64,000 nt of DNA, taken from positions 1 to 64,000 of the forward strand of contig CAUJIW010000178.1 of assembly GCA_963205175.1 (NCBI GenBank), written 5' to 3'. Source of the stretch: Pseudomonadota bacterium. Its GTDB lineage: Bacteria; Pseudomonadota; Alphaproteobacteria; Sphingomonadales; Sphingomonadaceae. The notes beneath the pieces were generated by a model, which saw only the letters and a list, made by a program, of their open reading frames with translations, did not search any database and had not been told where the DNA came from. A program made the translations under genes and the position numbers. Below, piece after piece: positions 16,401 through 23,576 of the stretch. Each line of letters starts with the position of its first letter. The stretch's first letter is position 1.

Positions 16401-16897
16401 CTACGAGTGCTGTTGGCACCGCCCACAATGATACGATCATCGGGGGAACGAACAACGACCACATCAGCGGCGGTGATGGAAACGATACCCTCTATGGCGG
16501 CGCAGGCAGCGACCACCTCTTTGGTGGCGATGGAGACGATTTCCTGAGTGGCGGGATAGGCTCCAACGGCCTCAATGGAGGTGCTGGCGCTGACATATTC
16601 CACTTCGATGCCACGGCGCTTGACGGTTCGACCGACACTATTAGCGATTTCTCGATGACGGACGGAGACGTGATTGATATCCGCGACGTGCTGGACGGTG
16701 CTTATGACCCTCTCACCGATAATCTCGCCGATTTCGTCAAGTTCCAGCCGACTGCATACTATGGCCTCGGCCTAAGGATTGACCTCGACGGCACCGGCAC
16801 CGCGTACGGCTGGCAATCTGTCGCCAACCTCTCAGGCTACAGTTCGCTTCCTGATGTGGACACGCTTGTTGCCAACGGCCACTTGCTGGCCGCGTAA
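13409..16897 (+). CDS. RTX-type secreted protein with an N-terminal PIN-like domain
   Basis: 1,162 residues. Residues 4-125 resemble a PIN nuclease: VLFLDTDF (D9/D11), an acidic E49 in DRVWRE, GEQS (E93) and SND (D122), spaced as in PIN active sites. A Gly-rich hydrophobic stretch spans about 287-340. Three calcium-loop-like DxDxNGxID motifs lie between about 443 and 512. Glycine-rich nonapeptide RTX repeats occur at about 861-900 and 1007-1064, and the C terminus (VDTLVANGHLLAA) is typical of type I secretion substrates. No type I secretion genes are visible nearby. A predicted calcium-folded secreted effector; the toxin role is inferred. Confidence 0.85.
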   Translation: MTKPVLFLDTDFIGNIFGQNSGDASRLNRVLDALSENYDVRITDRVWRESITENINPATGERYLKDTTLENWLNNKGINETVTGIPAGSNAGEQSIIHALNNPGSDPVLSDPNVPKYIASNDGYFNQGAAGGDFADNRVKSFDLVDRLAVDGHVSIEDYKGLSTEGSPDANWRPYQNVTADAVQAKYPDMSATYDPVNGAYVLDRGGQTLSLPEGAVHDGIHANSTGVLFDGQARALHNLGKYAGALDKAGWIGDVLGTAWAIAEAQAAYSNGDNHSAGSILAGHTGGLLGGLGLGTISAAGVTALLAVPGVNIGVAAGMLLVGAAGLAGGYLGGSAGESMFKDLYEEISGLGIVGFSQQLYDDYKWGLSNPSEVFNIGNLMELVQSTFGTAITTGSPLVLDIAGTGINLTSVNTSPVYWDIDVDGMREASGWIGAGSGLLAIDLDSNGKIDDHSELFGDQNGSAANGFQALAAYDSNSDGVIDANDDQFADLLIWMDANGDGLTDAGELFTLTSLDITSINLNYSSVNYTLNDNVIRQQSTFTMNGQTHDIVDAWFTYDNTNTSYAGEYDLDVRALILPAQRGYGEMADLHIAMSQNEDLLDMVATLATKSAAELFASNFDVRAALTDIMYEWAGVTDMDPNSRGTALDARMVAFLEKLNGDVFGNSPTSTVGGIAAAPMREAWNAAFSMVATHFLAQSGMNDLLGNPSYDLRADNLSGGYFGEDLTLRFTTPFASGYWIANDSGFNDVYVFRAGDAPHSNGLNIHETVSATNDAIFLGGIDPANVRLWTDNYGGLVIRYTNNDSFTISASKHSSGASRVGEYVEFIMFDDGTTWDLREGLDLRLPDGSTTAGYGSIYGDTIEGGSGTNHIYGYAGNDTLTGNGGTDYLYGGIGDDTYTFKAGHGQDTIYEYAGEGTDTIRLEGVLADDVLIWAEVLNSTLSRLYIQYGATDKITVSGGTYNSSTGATIGPVEQVVFDDDTVWDLTGGLMMRLPNGSTSAVGTAHNDTIIGGTNNDHISGGDGNDTLYGGAGSDHLFGGDGDDFLSGGIGSNGLNGGAGADIFHFDATALDGSTDTISDFSMTDGDVIDIRDVLDGAYDPLTDNLADFVKFQPTAYYGLGLRIDLDGTGTAYGWQSVANLSGYSSLPDVDTLVANGHLLAA

Positions 16898-16923
16898 GAC
16901 AGGGCGCTTTCCTCCGAGAAAAG

Positions 16924-16955
16924 CCGCCAGCGGAGTTTCGTCCGCTGGCGGTTTT
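16924..16955. terminator. Strong intrinsic terminator after the RTX gene
   Basis: Perfect 11-bp stem CCGCCAGCGGA with loop GTTTCG, followed by TTTT at 16952-16955 and preceded by AAAA on the other side. It lies 27 bp after the RTX stop and just beyond the stop of the minus-strand gene at 16972, so it can serve both directions. Confidence 0.85.
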
Positions 16956-16971
16956 CTGTTGCGGGCGGGGC

Positions 16972-17160
16972 TTAGAACCCCGGCCCCTTGATGCGACGGG
17001 TGATAATCGCGCGGTTGATGTTTTCGAGGGACGCCAGCGCATTTGCACGCTCGGTGGTGGCGGGCTCGGTGAAGGCCAATTCCTGCTGCACGCGGTAAAA
17101 TTTGGAGTGCAGAGCGGTTTCCGGCAGGTTGTCGAGTTCGGAAGCGACGATGAGGCGCAT
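16972..17160 (-). CDS. Small hypothetical protein
   Basis: 62 residues from ATG 17160 (MRLIVASELDNLPETALHSK), chosen because GGGAG lies 7 bp upstream; a slightly longer frame lacks such a site. Predicted helical, soluble, with no motif I recognise. It converges with the RTX gene across the terminator at 16924-16955. Small genes of this kind are common in integrative elements. Confidence 0.55.
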   Translation of the reverse strand: MRLIVASELDNLPETALHSKFYRVQQELAFTEPATTERANALASLENINRAIITRRIKGPGF

Positions 17161-17372
17161 GGGCTGTCTCCCTTTTGCTTGAGGCCGCAACCACTACGGC
17201 CTTTCATGCCCCGATGACGCCAGCGGCATTGCCGGGCGCATCCGTAGGACCGCAACGGAGAGAAGGAGCCTTGAGCGCTTGCGCCAGCAGGCAAAGCCGC
17301 TGGAAGGGTGCATGATGCAAAGGACGTATGGGGGCGGACACGCAGGGAGATTGCCCCCTGCCAGTTTTTGAC

Positions 17373-17402
17373 TTGCTCCGAACCTCGATCCCGCCGGAGC
17401 AA
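17373..17402. terminator. Hairpin downstream of the minus-strand gene at 17440
   Basis: TTGCTCCG paired with CGGAGCAA (8 bp) across a 14-base loop, about 38 bp after the stop of the gene at 17440-17859. No T tract follows on the minus strand, so terminator function is uncertain. The rest of 17,161-17,439 shows nothing I can name. Confidence 0.3.
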
Positions 17403-17439
17403 AACCACGTGCATTCTATCGGCGCGCGGCTGGAAACAC

Positions 17440-17859
17440 TCAAGCCCTGAGCATGTTCGCCGCCCGCGTGTAGTTGTACGCCTCGTAGAGCGTCCACAAA
17501 CCGCCTGCGATAAACACGACGCCGATCAGGAAAATGAGCGTCATCACGCCGAGCGCGATGAGCGTCGCGCCCATCAGGTAGCCGACCGTCGTCGGGATGC
17601 TATAGACGGCGCGCGTCTTGTCGTTGCGCAGCGCCAGCGCCTTGAACACGCCGTTCTTCTCGCGTCCGGCCAGCGTCACCTCGTCCCCGTCACGGATATC
17701 CGGCACATCGGCCAGCTTGATTTGTGCGGAGCGCTCGCCCACCCGAAACGCGATGACCTGCCCGGTTTTCACGGAGCCGCCGTTGCGGCCTACCGTACCG
17801 CGCGTTTCAGTCGAATGGCGAATGCCGCTGACGGCTCCGCTCAGTGTGGTCAGTCCCAT
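17440..17859 (-). CDS. Small inner-membrane protein of unknown function
   Basis: 139 residues. The N-terminal 85 residues look like a soluble beta-rich module (QVIAFRVGERSAQIKLADVP, then DIRDGDEVTLAGR), and two membrane segments span about 93-128, ending in YEAYNYTRAANMLRA. The AGGGGATG stretch before ATG 17859 supports the start. It follows, on the same strand, an exported-protein gene 27 bp upstream and may share its transcript. I do not recognise the family. Confidence 0.65.
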   Translation of the reverse strand: MGLTTLSGAVSGIRHSTETRGTVGRNGGSVKTGQVIAFRVGERSAQIKLADVPDIRDGDEVTLAGREKNGVFKALALRNDKTRAVYSIPTTVGYLMGATLIALGVMTLIFLIGVVFIAGGLWTLYEAYNYTRAANMLRA

Positions 17860-17886
17860 ATCATCCCCTTACGGTTTTCATTCCAG

Positions 17887-18687
17887 CTACAGCTTCGGCG
17901 CTTGCGCCTGCGCATCCGCCTTGCGCTTGGCCTCGGCCTTGAGGCTGTTCACCCATTGGCTACTGCGTATCTCCGCCGACCAGACCGCCCCGAGGTCGAT
18001 GAGGGAGGCTTTGGCCGCGCGCACCGGCCCGCTCCAAATGTCGTAGCTATAGGTGAGCACCTGCCCGCAGGCGGCAGGATCGCTGGCCAGCGTCAGGCCG
18101 AGTGATTGATGCCGCCGTTCATTCTGGAACGTCGGGACAATCCGGTTGCGGGAGAGTTCGTGCCCGACATAGGGGCGATTGCCCCGGCGGGTGTAAGCAC
18201 AGCGCGGTTTGCCTGCTTCTTCCCAAACAATCTGGTGCGGCTCGGCAAAGGACGGCTGGCCGTATTTGGCGAGAAGGCTTGCGCGGAATTGCTGCTGCGT
18301 CGGCGGGTTTTGCGTGTGCGCGAGAGCGGGACGCTCAATGGCGATGACGCGCGGCTCTGACGGCGGCGTCGCGAAATACACGATGAACAGTTCAAACCCG
18401 CCTCCCGCAGGCTGAACTTCCAGCCTGTCGAGAAATTCTGGCGTGGAGAGGTTCTCCGGCCTGCCTTCTCCGGCAGCGTAATTATAGCGCGAGGTCGTAC
18501 GGATGATCCGCATACTCGGGTCGAAGGCCGTCAGCGCCGCGCGGGCTTCCGCTTCCGTCATGCCGATGCGCACCCCCGCCATGTCCATCTTGGCCGCAGG
18601 TGTGGACGCGGTTTGTGCAAAGGCGGGCGTGAGCGTGGTCAAAGCCGCGCCGATAAAAGCAGAACAAAGCGCAGCCCTTCGCTGCAT
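17887..18687 (-). CDS. Exported hypothetical protein
   Basis: 266 residues with a clear signal peptide (ALCSAFIGAALTTLTPAFAQ) cut near residue 25. The mature part is a mixed alpha/beta protein beginning MAGVRIGMTEAEARAAL, a phrase typical of small periplasmic domains with an SmpA/BamE-like turn. It ends with a Lys/Ala-rich helix. It lies 39 bp after the lipoprotein gene at 18727 and probably belongs to the same operon. The target and role are unknown; surface exclusion would be one idea for an exported protein of a conjugative element. Confidence 0.7.
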   Translation of the reverse strand: MQRRAALCSAFIGAALTTLTPAFAQTASTPAAKMDMAGVRIGMTEAEARAALTAFDPSMRIIRTTSRYNYAAGEGRPENLSTPEFLDRLEVQPAGGGFELFIVYFATPPSEPRVIAIERPALAHTQNPPTQQQFRASLLAKYGQPSFAEPHQIVWEEAGKPRCAYTRRGNRPYVGHELSRNRIVPTFQNERRHQSLGLTLASDPAACGQVLTYSYDIWSGPVRAAKASLIDLGAVWSAEIRSSQWVNSLKAEAKRKADAQAQAPKL

Positions 18688-18726
18688 CGGGAATCTCCTT
18701 ACAGGGTATGGATGGAGACGGCAGGC

Positions 18727-19314
18727 TCAGCCCGTCACGTCGCTGATATCGTTGGCGCGCCAGTCGGGCGGCATGGTCGATTGCGCGCAATAGCGGGCGC
18801 TGCGCTCCCAGCCGTGCTCGCTCTTGGCGGTGAAGGCCGTATCCCCCGTGACGGTGTAGATGGAGGTGCTGGTTTCCGGCGGGGCGCTGTCCTGCAAGTC
18901 CCCGCAGGCTTCCGTCACGCGGTAGGTGTTCGGCCCTGTTTGCTCGATTTTCTTGAACTCGCAGAAGTCCCGCGCGCCGCCGATGCCCTCACGGCGCAGC
19001 AGCGTTGTGGTGGCGTTGGAGGCTTGGCCGCACGGCGTATCGCTCTCGACGTAATAACCGCGCTTGAGCGGCAAGGCCGCGATAGTGGCCGCTTGCGCCT
19101 TGGCCGGAACGGCTTCGGGCGCAGCGGGTGCGGCAGCTTGGTTTGCCGAGGCGGTACTGGCTTCGGCGGCAGTCACGTCCGCCGTGTTGCCGGATGCCGC
19201 TTCCGCTGCCCCCTCTGTGGCGGCGGTATTCTCTGCCGTCGCGGCGTTCTGGCCGCAGGCGGCAAGCCCCGCCGCGAGCAGCAACGGCACAACAAGGGAA
19301 CGGGTTTGGCTCAT
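18727..19314 (-). CDS. Lipoprotein of unknown function
   Basis: 195 residues from ATG 19314 (MSQTRSLVVPLLLAAGLAAC), with GGAG 6 bp upstream. The lipobox LAAC places the lipidated Cys at residue 20. An Ala/Thr/Glu-rich, probably unstructured linker covers about 23-75, followed by a compact domain with conserved-looking cysteines (DTPCGQ, DFCEF, EACGD, RYCAQ), likely two disulphides. The family is not recognised. It is the first gene of a minus-strand run with 17887 and 17440 and diverges from the LuxR-type regulator at 19509. Confidence 0.7.
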   Translation of the reverse strand: MSQTRSLVVPLLLAAGLAACGQNAATAENTAATEGAAEAASGNTADVTAAEASTASANQAAAPAAPEAVPAKAQAATIAALPLKRGYYVESDTPCGQASNATTTLLRREGIGGARDFCEFKKIEQTGPNTYRVTEACGDLQDSAPPETSTSIYTVTGDTAFTAKSEHGWERSARYCAQSTMPPDWRANDISDVTG

Positions 19315-19508
19315 GACATCTCCGCGCGTGAAAATCCTTCCCGCTATGGTTAAGGTGGCGCGGAGGCCCGTTCGTCCCCTAAACAAGGGAGAAATCAGGC
19401 ACGGCAGGACGGCAGAGCGCCATCCCGCCGTATTGTTCATGCGAGGTTGTTGGTGCGGCGATAAAGTTAATCCGCACTGTCAGATGAATGAGGGGGCGTT
19501 ACACGGCC

Positions 19509-20654
19509 ATGCCGTCGCAAGAACTCTATGAATCGTCCCGCGTTTCGGGATTGATTGCGCATCTTTACGATGCAGCGGTGGACGATAGCCTTTGGGCGGG
19601 AACAGCTACGCGCATTGCGGAAACTCTCGGCTCGACTAGCACTGTTCTTAAATTGCACGGCGACAATGCTCGCGTGAACCTTCTCGAATGCACGGACAAC
19701 CTCATGGTGGCCGAACGCGAGCAGGCTTGGGCGGATGACTGGCACCGCAAGGATTTATGGGTGGAGCGCAGCGTGGCCTACGGCATGTCGCGTATCATCA
19801 CCGACGAGGACTTGGTGACGCGCGAGGAACAGGCGCGCAGCGGCTTTTATCAGGAATGGCTCCGGCATCTGGATATTCATCACATGCTCGGGGCGGTGTT
19901 CCCCGCAGCGGACGGGGCGATTGGCGTTCTCGGCATACACAGGCCGCAGGGTGCCGGAGCTTATACAGGCCATGAGCGGCGGCAGGCCGCGCTTGTGCTG
20001 CCGCACTTGCAGCGGGCGCTGCGCCTTGGGCAGCGGTTTGCGGCGGTATCTCAATCCCATGCCGCCGCCTTAGAGGCGCTCGACCGTCTAGATACGGGTG
20101 TCCTGATGGTGGACGGCGCAGCCCGCATCATCCACGCAAGCGACATGGCGGAGCGGCTGCTGCGCGAGAATACGGAGATTTCGGTTATTCGCGGGCGGCT
20201 GTCGCTGCGCCCGTCAGCCCTGCACGACAAGCTGCTGGCGCTGGTGCGCGGGGCGATGGACACGGCGCGGGGCAAGATTGCCAAACCCGACGCAGCACTT
20301 TCCATTCCACGTCCGCGCTGTATGCCGCTGGCGCTTGAGGTTGCGCCCTTGCGCCCCTCGGCTTCCGCCTTTGGCGAGCAGCGGCCTTGCGTGCTGGTAT
20401 TCATCCGCGACCCCGGAGCACAGATTGCCGCCGCGCGTCTGCGCGAGCTATTCGGCCTGACCCGCACCGAAGCGGCGGTTGCCGCTGCGCTCGGGCGCGG
20501 AGCCTCACTTGAGGACATAGCCGGAAACATGAGCATCGGCCTCGCGACCGTGCGCAGCCATCTCAAGCGTATTTTGGCTAAGACGGGCACGCATCGGCAA
20601 GCGGAAGCGGCAGCATTGCTAGCGCGCAGCGTTTCGACGGTTTCCAATCACTGA
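19509..20654 (+). CDS. LuxR-type transcriptional regulator
   Basis: 381 residues. A PAS/GAF-like sensory N-terminal two-thirds (with LDTGVLMVDGAARIIHASD near 188-206) is followed by a C-terminal LuxR helix-turn-helix at about 315-375 (FGLTRTEAAVAAALGRGASL, then GNMSIGLATVRSHLKRILAK). ATG 19509 is chosen; a frame from 19488 begins within the GAGGGGG ribosome-binding stretch. No autoinducer-synthase gene is nearby and the N terminus does not look like an acyl-homoserine-lactone pocket. It is the only clear transcriptional regulator in the element apart from the HigA-like protein, so it is a candidate reader of the CATAC-N4-GTATG palindromes. Confidence 0.85.
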   Translation: MPSQELYESSRVSGLIAHLYDAAVDDSLWAGTATRIAETLGSTSTVLKLHGDNARVNLLECTDNLMVAEREQAWADDWHRKDLWVERSVAYGMSRIITDEDLVTREEQARSGFYQEWLRHLDIHHMLGAVFPAADGAIGVLGIHRPQGAGAYTGHERRQAALVLPHLQRALRLGQRFAAVSQSHAAALEALDRLDTGVLMVDGAARIIHASDMAERLLRENTEISVIRGRLSLRPSALHDKLLALVRGAMDTARGKIAKPDAALSIPRPRCMPLALEVAPLRPSASAFGEQRPCVLVFIRDPGAQIAAARLRELFGLTRTEAAVAAALGRGASLEDIAGNMSIGLATVRSHLKRILAKTGTHRQAEAAALLARSVSTVSNH

Positions 20655-20660
20655 CAATAT

Positions 20661-20760
20661 GGGCGCGTCCGGCATAGCCGGATTGATCTTTATGCCTTGC
20701 GGCACCGAGCCGCCGCGACGCCGCGTCCCGGCCATCCGGTAACAATCCCGCGCGCAGACA
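20661..20760 (+). repeat. 100-bp structured direct repeat, copy 1
   Basis: About 90% identical (roughly ten differences) to 23259-23358, in the same orientation, so that the two copies flank the RloC-like gene. It contains the perfect hairpins TCCGGC-ATA-GCCGGA and GCGGC-ACCGA-GCCGC. In copy 2 the first hairpin differs only in its loop (GTG), which suggests selection on structure. Nothing else is recognisable in 20,761-20,898. Confidence 0.85.
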
Positions 20761-20898
20761 TACCGTTGTCCGGAAGGTCTCCACATACCTCTACATCGAA
20801 AGAAAATTACCCTTTGATTGTGGCATCATGTTGCGAATTAAACTGAAACCGCCCTCGATTGCCGCTAAGTTGGATAGGGGCAGGTATGAGGGGGTGTC

Positions 20899-23196
20899 AT
20901 GACGGTTGAGCGTTTCCAGTTGCTACGCAATGTTGGCCAGTTTGACTCGGTCATTGCTGGAGCGCAGCTTGCGCTGACGCCGCTGACTTTGATCTATGCT
21001 GAAAACGGACGCGGCAAAACCACGTTGGCCACGATCTTTCGCTCGCTCAGCACGGGCGACGCCACCCTTATTCAGGATCGGCATCGTCTCGGCGCAGATC
21101 ATCCGCCTCATGTCGTTCTTTCCGTAGGCGGCGGACAAGCCGTTTACCAAAATGGCGGCTGGCAGCAGCCCCTCCCGCGCATCGCGGTATTTGACGATGC
21201 CTTTGTCGCAGAAAACATCTGCTCGGGCATCGAGATCGACACCAGCCACCGCCAGAATCTTCACGAACTGATTCTCGGCGCGCAGGGCGTCGCGCTCAAC
21301 GCGACCCTGCAACAGCACATTGTTTCTATCGAGCAGCATAATCGCGAGCTACGGCAGAAGGAGGCCGCTATCCCCGCCGCCCAACGGGCGGGCCTAACCG
21401 TGGACGCCTTCTGTGCCTTGCCCGCCGACGCCACTATTGACGCGCGAATTCAGGAAGCCGAACGCAATCTGGCCGCCGCGCAGGCCGCTGATGCCATCCG
21501 GCAACGTGAAGTGTTCTTGCCGCTTTCGCTGCCCAGTTTTGATATCGCCGCCGTTCGCGAATTGCTGGCGCGGACGCTACCCGCCTTGCAGGCTGAAGCC
21601 GCCGCGCAGGTGCGCGACCATTTGCGGCGGCTCGGGCGCGGCGGTGAAACTTGGGTGGGCGAAGGAATGACGCGCGTCGCAGGCGCGAGCGGAGATCACG
21701 ACGGTGATACCTGCCCATTCTGTGCCCAAGAACTTGAGAACTCTCCGCTCATTCGCCATTACGAGGCGTATTTCAGCGAAGCCTACAATGGCCTCAAATC
21801 CGCGATTGTCGAAACCGGTAAGGCCACCGCCGCCATGCACGACGGCGAGATTCAGGCAGCCTTCGAGCGAGCCGTGCGCATCGCCGTCCAGAACGGAACG
21901 TTCTGGCGCGGTTTCATGGAAGTGCCCGAAATCGATGTTGATACCGCCGCAATCCTGCGGAACTGGACGGCGGCGCGCGATGCGGTTCTGACCGTCCTGC
22001 GCGCGAAAGCGGCTGCCCCGCTGGAAGCGATGACCTTGCCCCCCGAGGCGATTGCCGCAGTAGAGGCTTACGAGCGCGACGCGCGGGCGGTTATGGCAGT
22101 GTCGGCGACACTTACCACCTGCAATGATCGAATTGCCTTGGTTAAAGAGCAGGCGGCTGCCGCGAATGTCGCCGCGCTGACCGCTGATCTCGCGCGGGTG
22201 CAGGCTGTCAAGGCGCGCCATACGGCTCCGCTCAACGTGGCCTGCGACGCCTATGTGGCGGAGAAAGAGGCGAAGACCCGAACCGAAGGGCTGCGAGACA
22301 CTGCGCGCGCCGCGCTTGACCAATACCGCAATACGATCTTTCCGCTCTACGAGCAGTCGATCAACGATTACCTTGGCCGCTTCAATGCGGGCTTCCGGCT
22401 CGGAGCCGTCGGCTCGGTCAACACGCGTGCAGGCTCGTCTGCCAATTATAACGTCGTCATCAACAACGTCTCTGTCGGTCTGACCGCCGCCAACGGCGGG
22501 CCGTCGTTTCGCACAACCTTAAGCGCAGGCGACCGCAATACTCTGGCGCTCGCGTTCTTTTTTGCGTCGTTGGAACGGGAGGCCAATCTGGCCGACAAGA
22601 TTGTCGTCATCGACGACCCGATGACGAGTCTCGACGAACACCGTTCCCTGACAACGGTTCAAGAGGTGCGCGGACTGGTGGGCCGGGTCCGGCAGGTCAT
22701 TGTCCTGTCGCATTCCAAGCCGTTCCTGTGCGCCATTTGGGAACAGGCGGACAGGCAGACGCGCTCTGCGCTCAGGATTGACCGCGATGGAACCGGCTCC
22801 ACACTTGCCGCTTGGGACGTGCATCAGGATTGTATTACCGAGCACGACAGGCGGCATGCTCTCGTAAGCGGCCACATTCGTGCTGCCAATCCCGCGAATG
22901 AGCGCGCCGTTGCACAGGCGCTTCGTCCGATTCTCGAATCCTATTTGCGCGTTGCTTACCCGGCTGAGTTCCCTCCCGACGCTATGCTCGGCCGGTTCAT
23001 CACCATCGCACGGCAGCGGGCCGGACAGCCCAACCCGATCATGACTGTTGCTGACATTGATGAGCTTGATCGTCTTCGCGTCTACGCCAACCGCTTCCAC
23101 CATGACAGCAATCCTGCCTGGCAGACAGCCGCGATCAACGATCAGGAGTTGACCGGCTTCGCCGAGCGCACCCTTCGCTTCACGTCGCGGCGTTGA
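20899..23196 (+). CDS. RloC-like zinc-hook ATPase, candidate anticodon nuclease
   Basis: 765 residues of the AAA_13/RloC type. Walker A ENGRGKTT lies at 35-42; coiled-coil arms meet at a CPFC zinc hook (272-275); the ABC signature TLSAGDRNTLALAFFF is near 540-555 and Walker B IVVIDDP with a following TSLDEH near 567-580. RloC and PrrC are phage-defence tRNases with a C-terminal Arg-x3-Glu...His nuclease triad; here RPILE near 676-680 and FHHD near 733 fit that pattern, but this assignment is by inspection only. The gene stands alone between two copies of a 100-bp direct repeat, which suggests acquisition as a cassette. Confidence 0.82.
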   Translation: MTVERFQLLRNVGQFDSVIAGAQLALTPLTLIYAENGRGKTTLATIFRSLSTGDATLIQDRHRLGADHPPHVVLSVGGGQAVYQNGGWQQPLPRIAVFDDAFVAENICSGIEIDTSHRQNLHELILGAQGVALNATLQQHIVSIEQHNRELRQKEAAIPAAQRAGLTVDAFCALPADATIDARIQEAERNLAAAQAADAIRQREVFLPLSLPSFDIAAVRELLARTLPALQAEAAAQVRDHLRRLGRGGETWVGEGMTRVAGASGDHDGDTCPFCAQELENSPLIRHYEAYFSEAYNGLKSAIVETGKATAAMHDGEIQAAFERAVRIAVQNGTFWRGFMEVPEIDVDTAAILRNWTAARDAVLTVLRAKAAAPLEAMTLPPEAIAAVEAYERDARAVMAVSATLTTCNDRIALVKEQAAAANVAALTADLARVQAVKARHTAPLNVACDAYVAEKEAKTRTEGLRDTARAALDQYRNTIFPLYEQSINDYLGRFNAGFRLGAVGSVNTRAGSSANYNVVINNVSVGLTAANGGPSFRTTLSAGDRNTLALAFFFASLEREANLADKIVVIDDPMTSLDEHRSLTTVQEVRGLVGRVRQVIVLSHSKPFLCAIWEQADRQTRSALRIDRDGTGSTLAAWDVHQDCITEHDRRHALVSGHIRAANPANERAVAQALRPILESYLRVAYPAEFPPDAMLGRFITIARQRAGQPNPIMTVADIDELDRLRVYANRFHHDSNPAWQTAAINDQELTGFAERTLRFTSRR

Positions 23197-23258
23197 CGAA
23201 TATCGGGCAAAGAACCTTGCCGCCAGCGATTCCAGCAAAGCTTTCTTGAAGTCCAAAC

Positions 23259-23358
23259 GGGCGCGTCCGGCGTGGCCGGATTGGGCTTTATGCCTTGCGG
23301 CACCGAGCCGCCGCGCAGCCGCGTCTCCGCCATCCGGTAACAATCCCGCGCGCGGATA
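23259..23358 (+). repeat. 100-bp structured direct repeat, copy 2
   Basis: Second copy of the element at 20661-20760, same orientation, starting 62 bp after the stop of the RloC-like gene. The hairpins TCCGGC-GTG-GCCGGA and GCGGC-ACCGA-GCCGC are kept. It is followed by the upstream region of ardC. Confidence 0.85.
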
Positions 23359-23439
23359 GAGCGCGGCCTTTGTCCGCATTCCTTCTTTCTTTGTGGGGGC
23401 GTGCCGCCCTTCACCGTCAAGACCAAGCCCTAAGGGGCG

Positions 23440-23495
23440 GAAAACGGGGGCCGTGTAGTCGCTGCGCTCCGGCCCGCACCATCCCCCGTTTTCCG
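23440..23495 (+). promoter_or_regulatory. Long hairpin upstream of ardC, candidate single-strand promoter
   Basis: Perfect 12-bp arms GGAAAACGGGGG (23440-23451) and CCCCCGTTTTCC (23484-23495) with a 32-base loop, 81 bp before the ardC start. Antirestriction genes of several conjugative plasmids are expressed on entry from promoters formed by folded single-stranded DNA; this hairpin and its position fit that idea. It could instead be an attenuator. Confidence 0.5.
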
Positions 23496-23576
23496 GTCTG
23501 GACGGCTGAATCCCCGCTCATTGCCGCGTGGCTAGTCGGTTGCATGCGCAACCCATCAGCCAAGGAAGAAAAGGCA

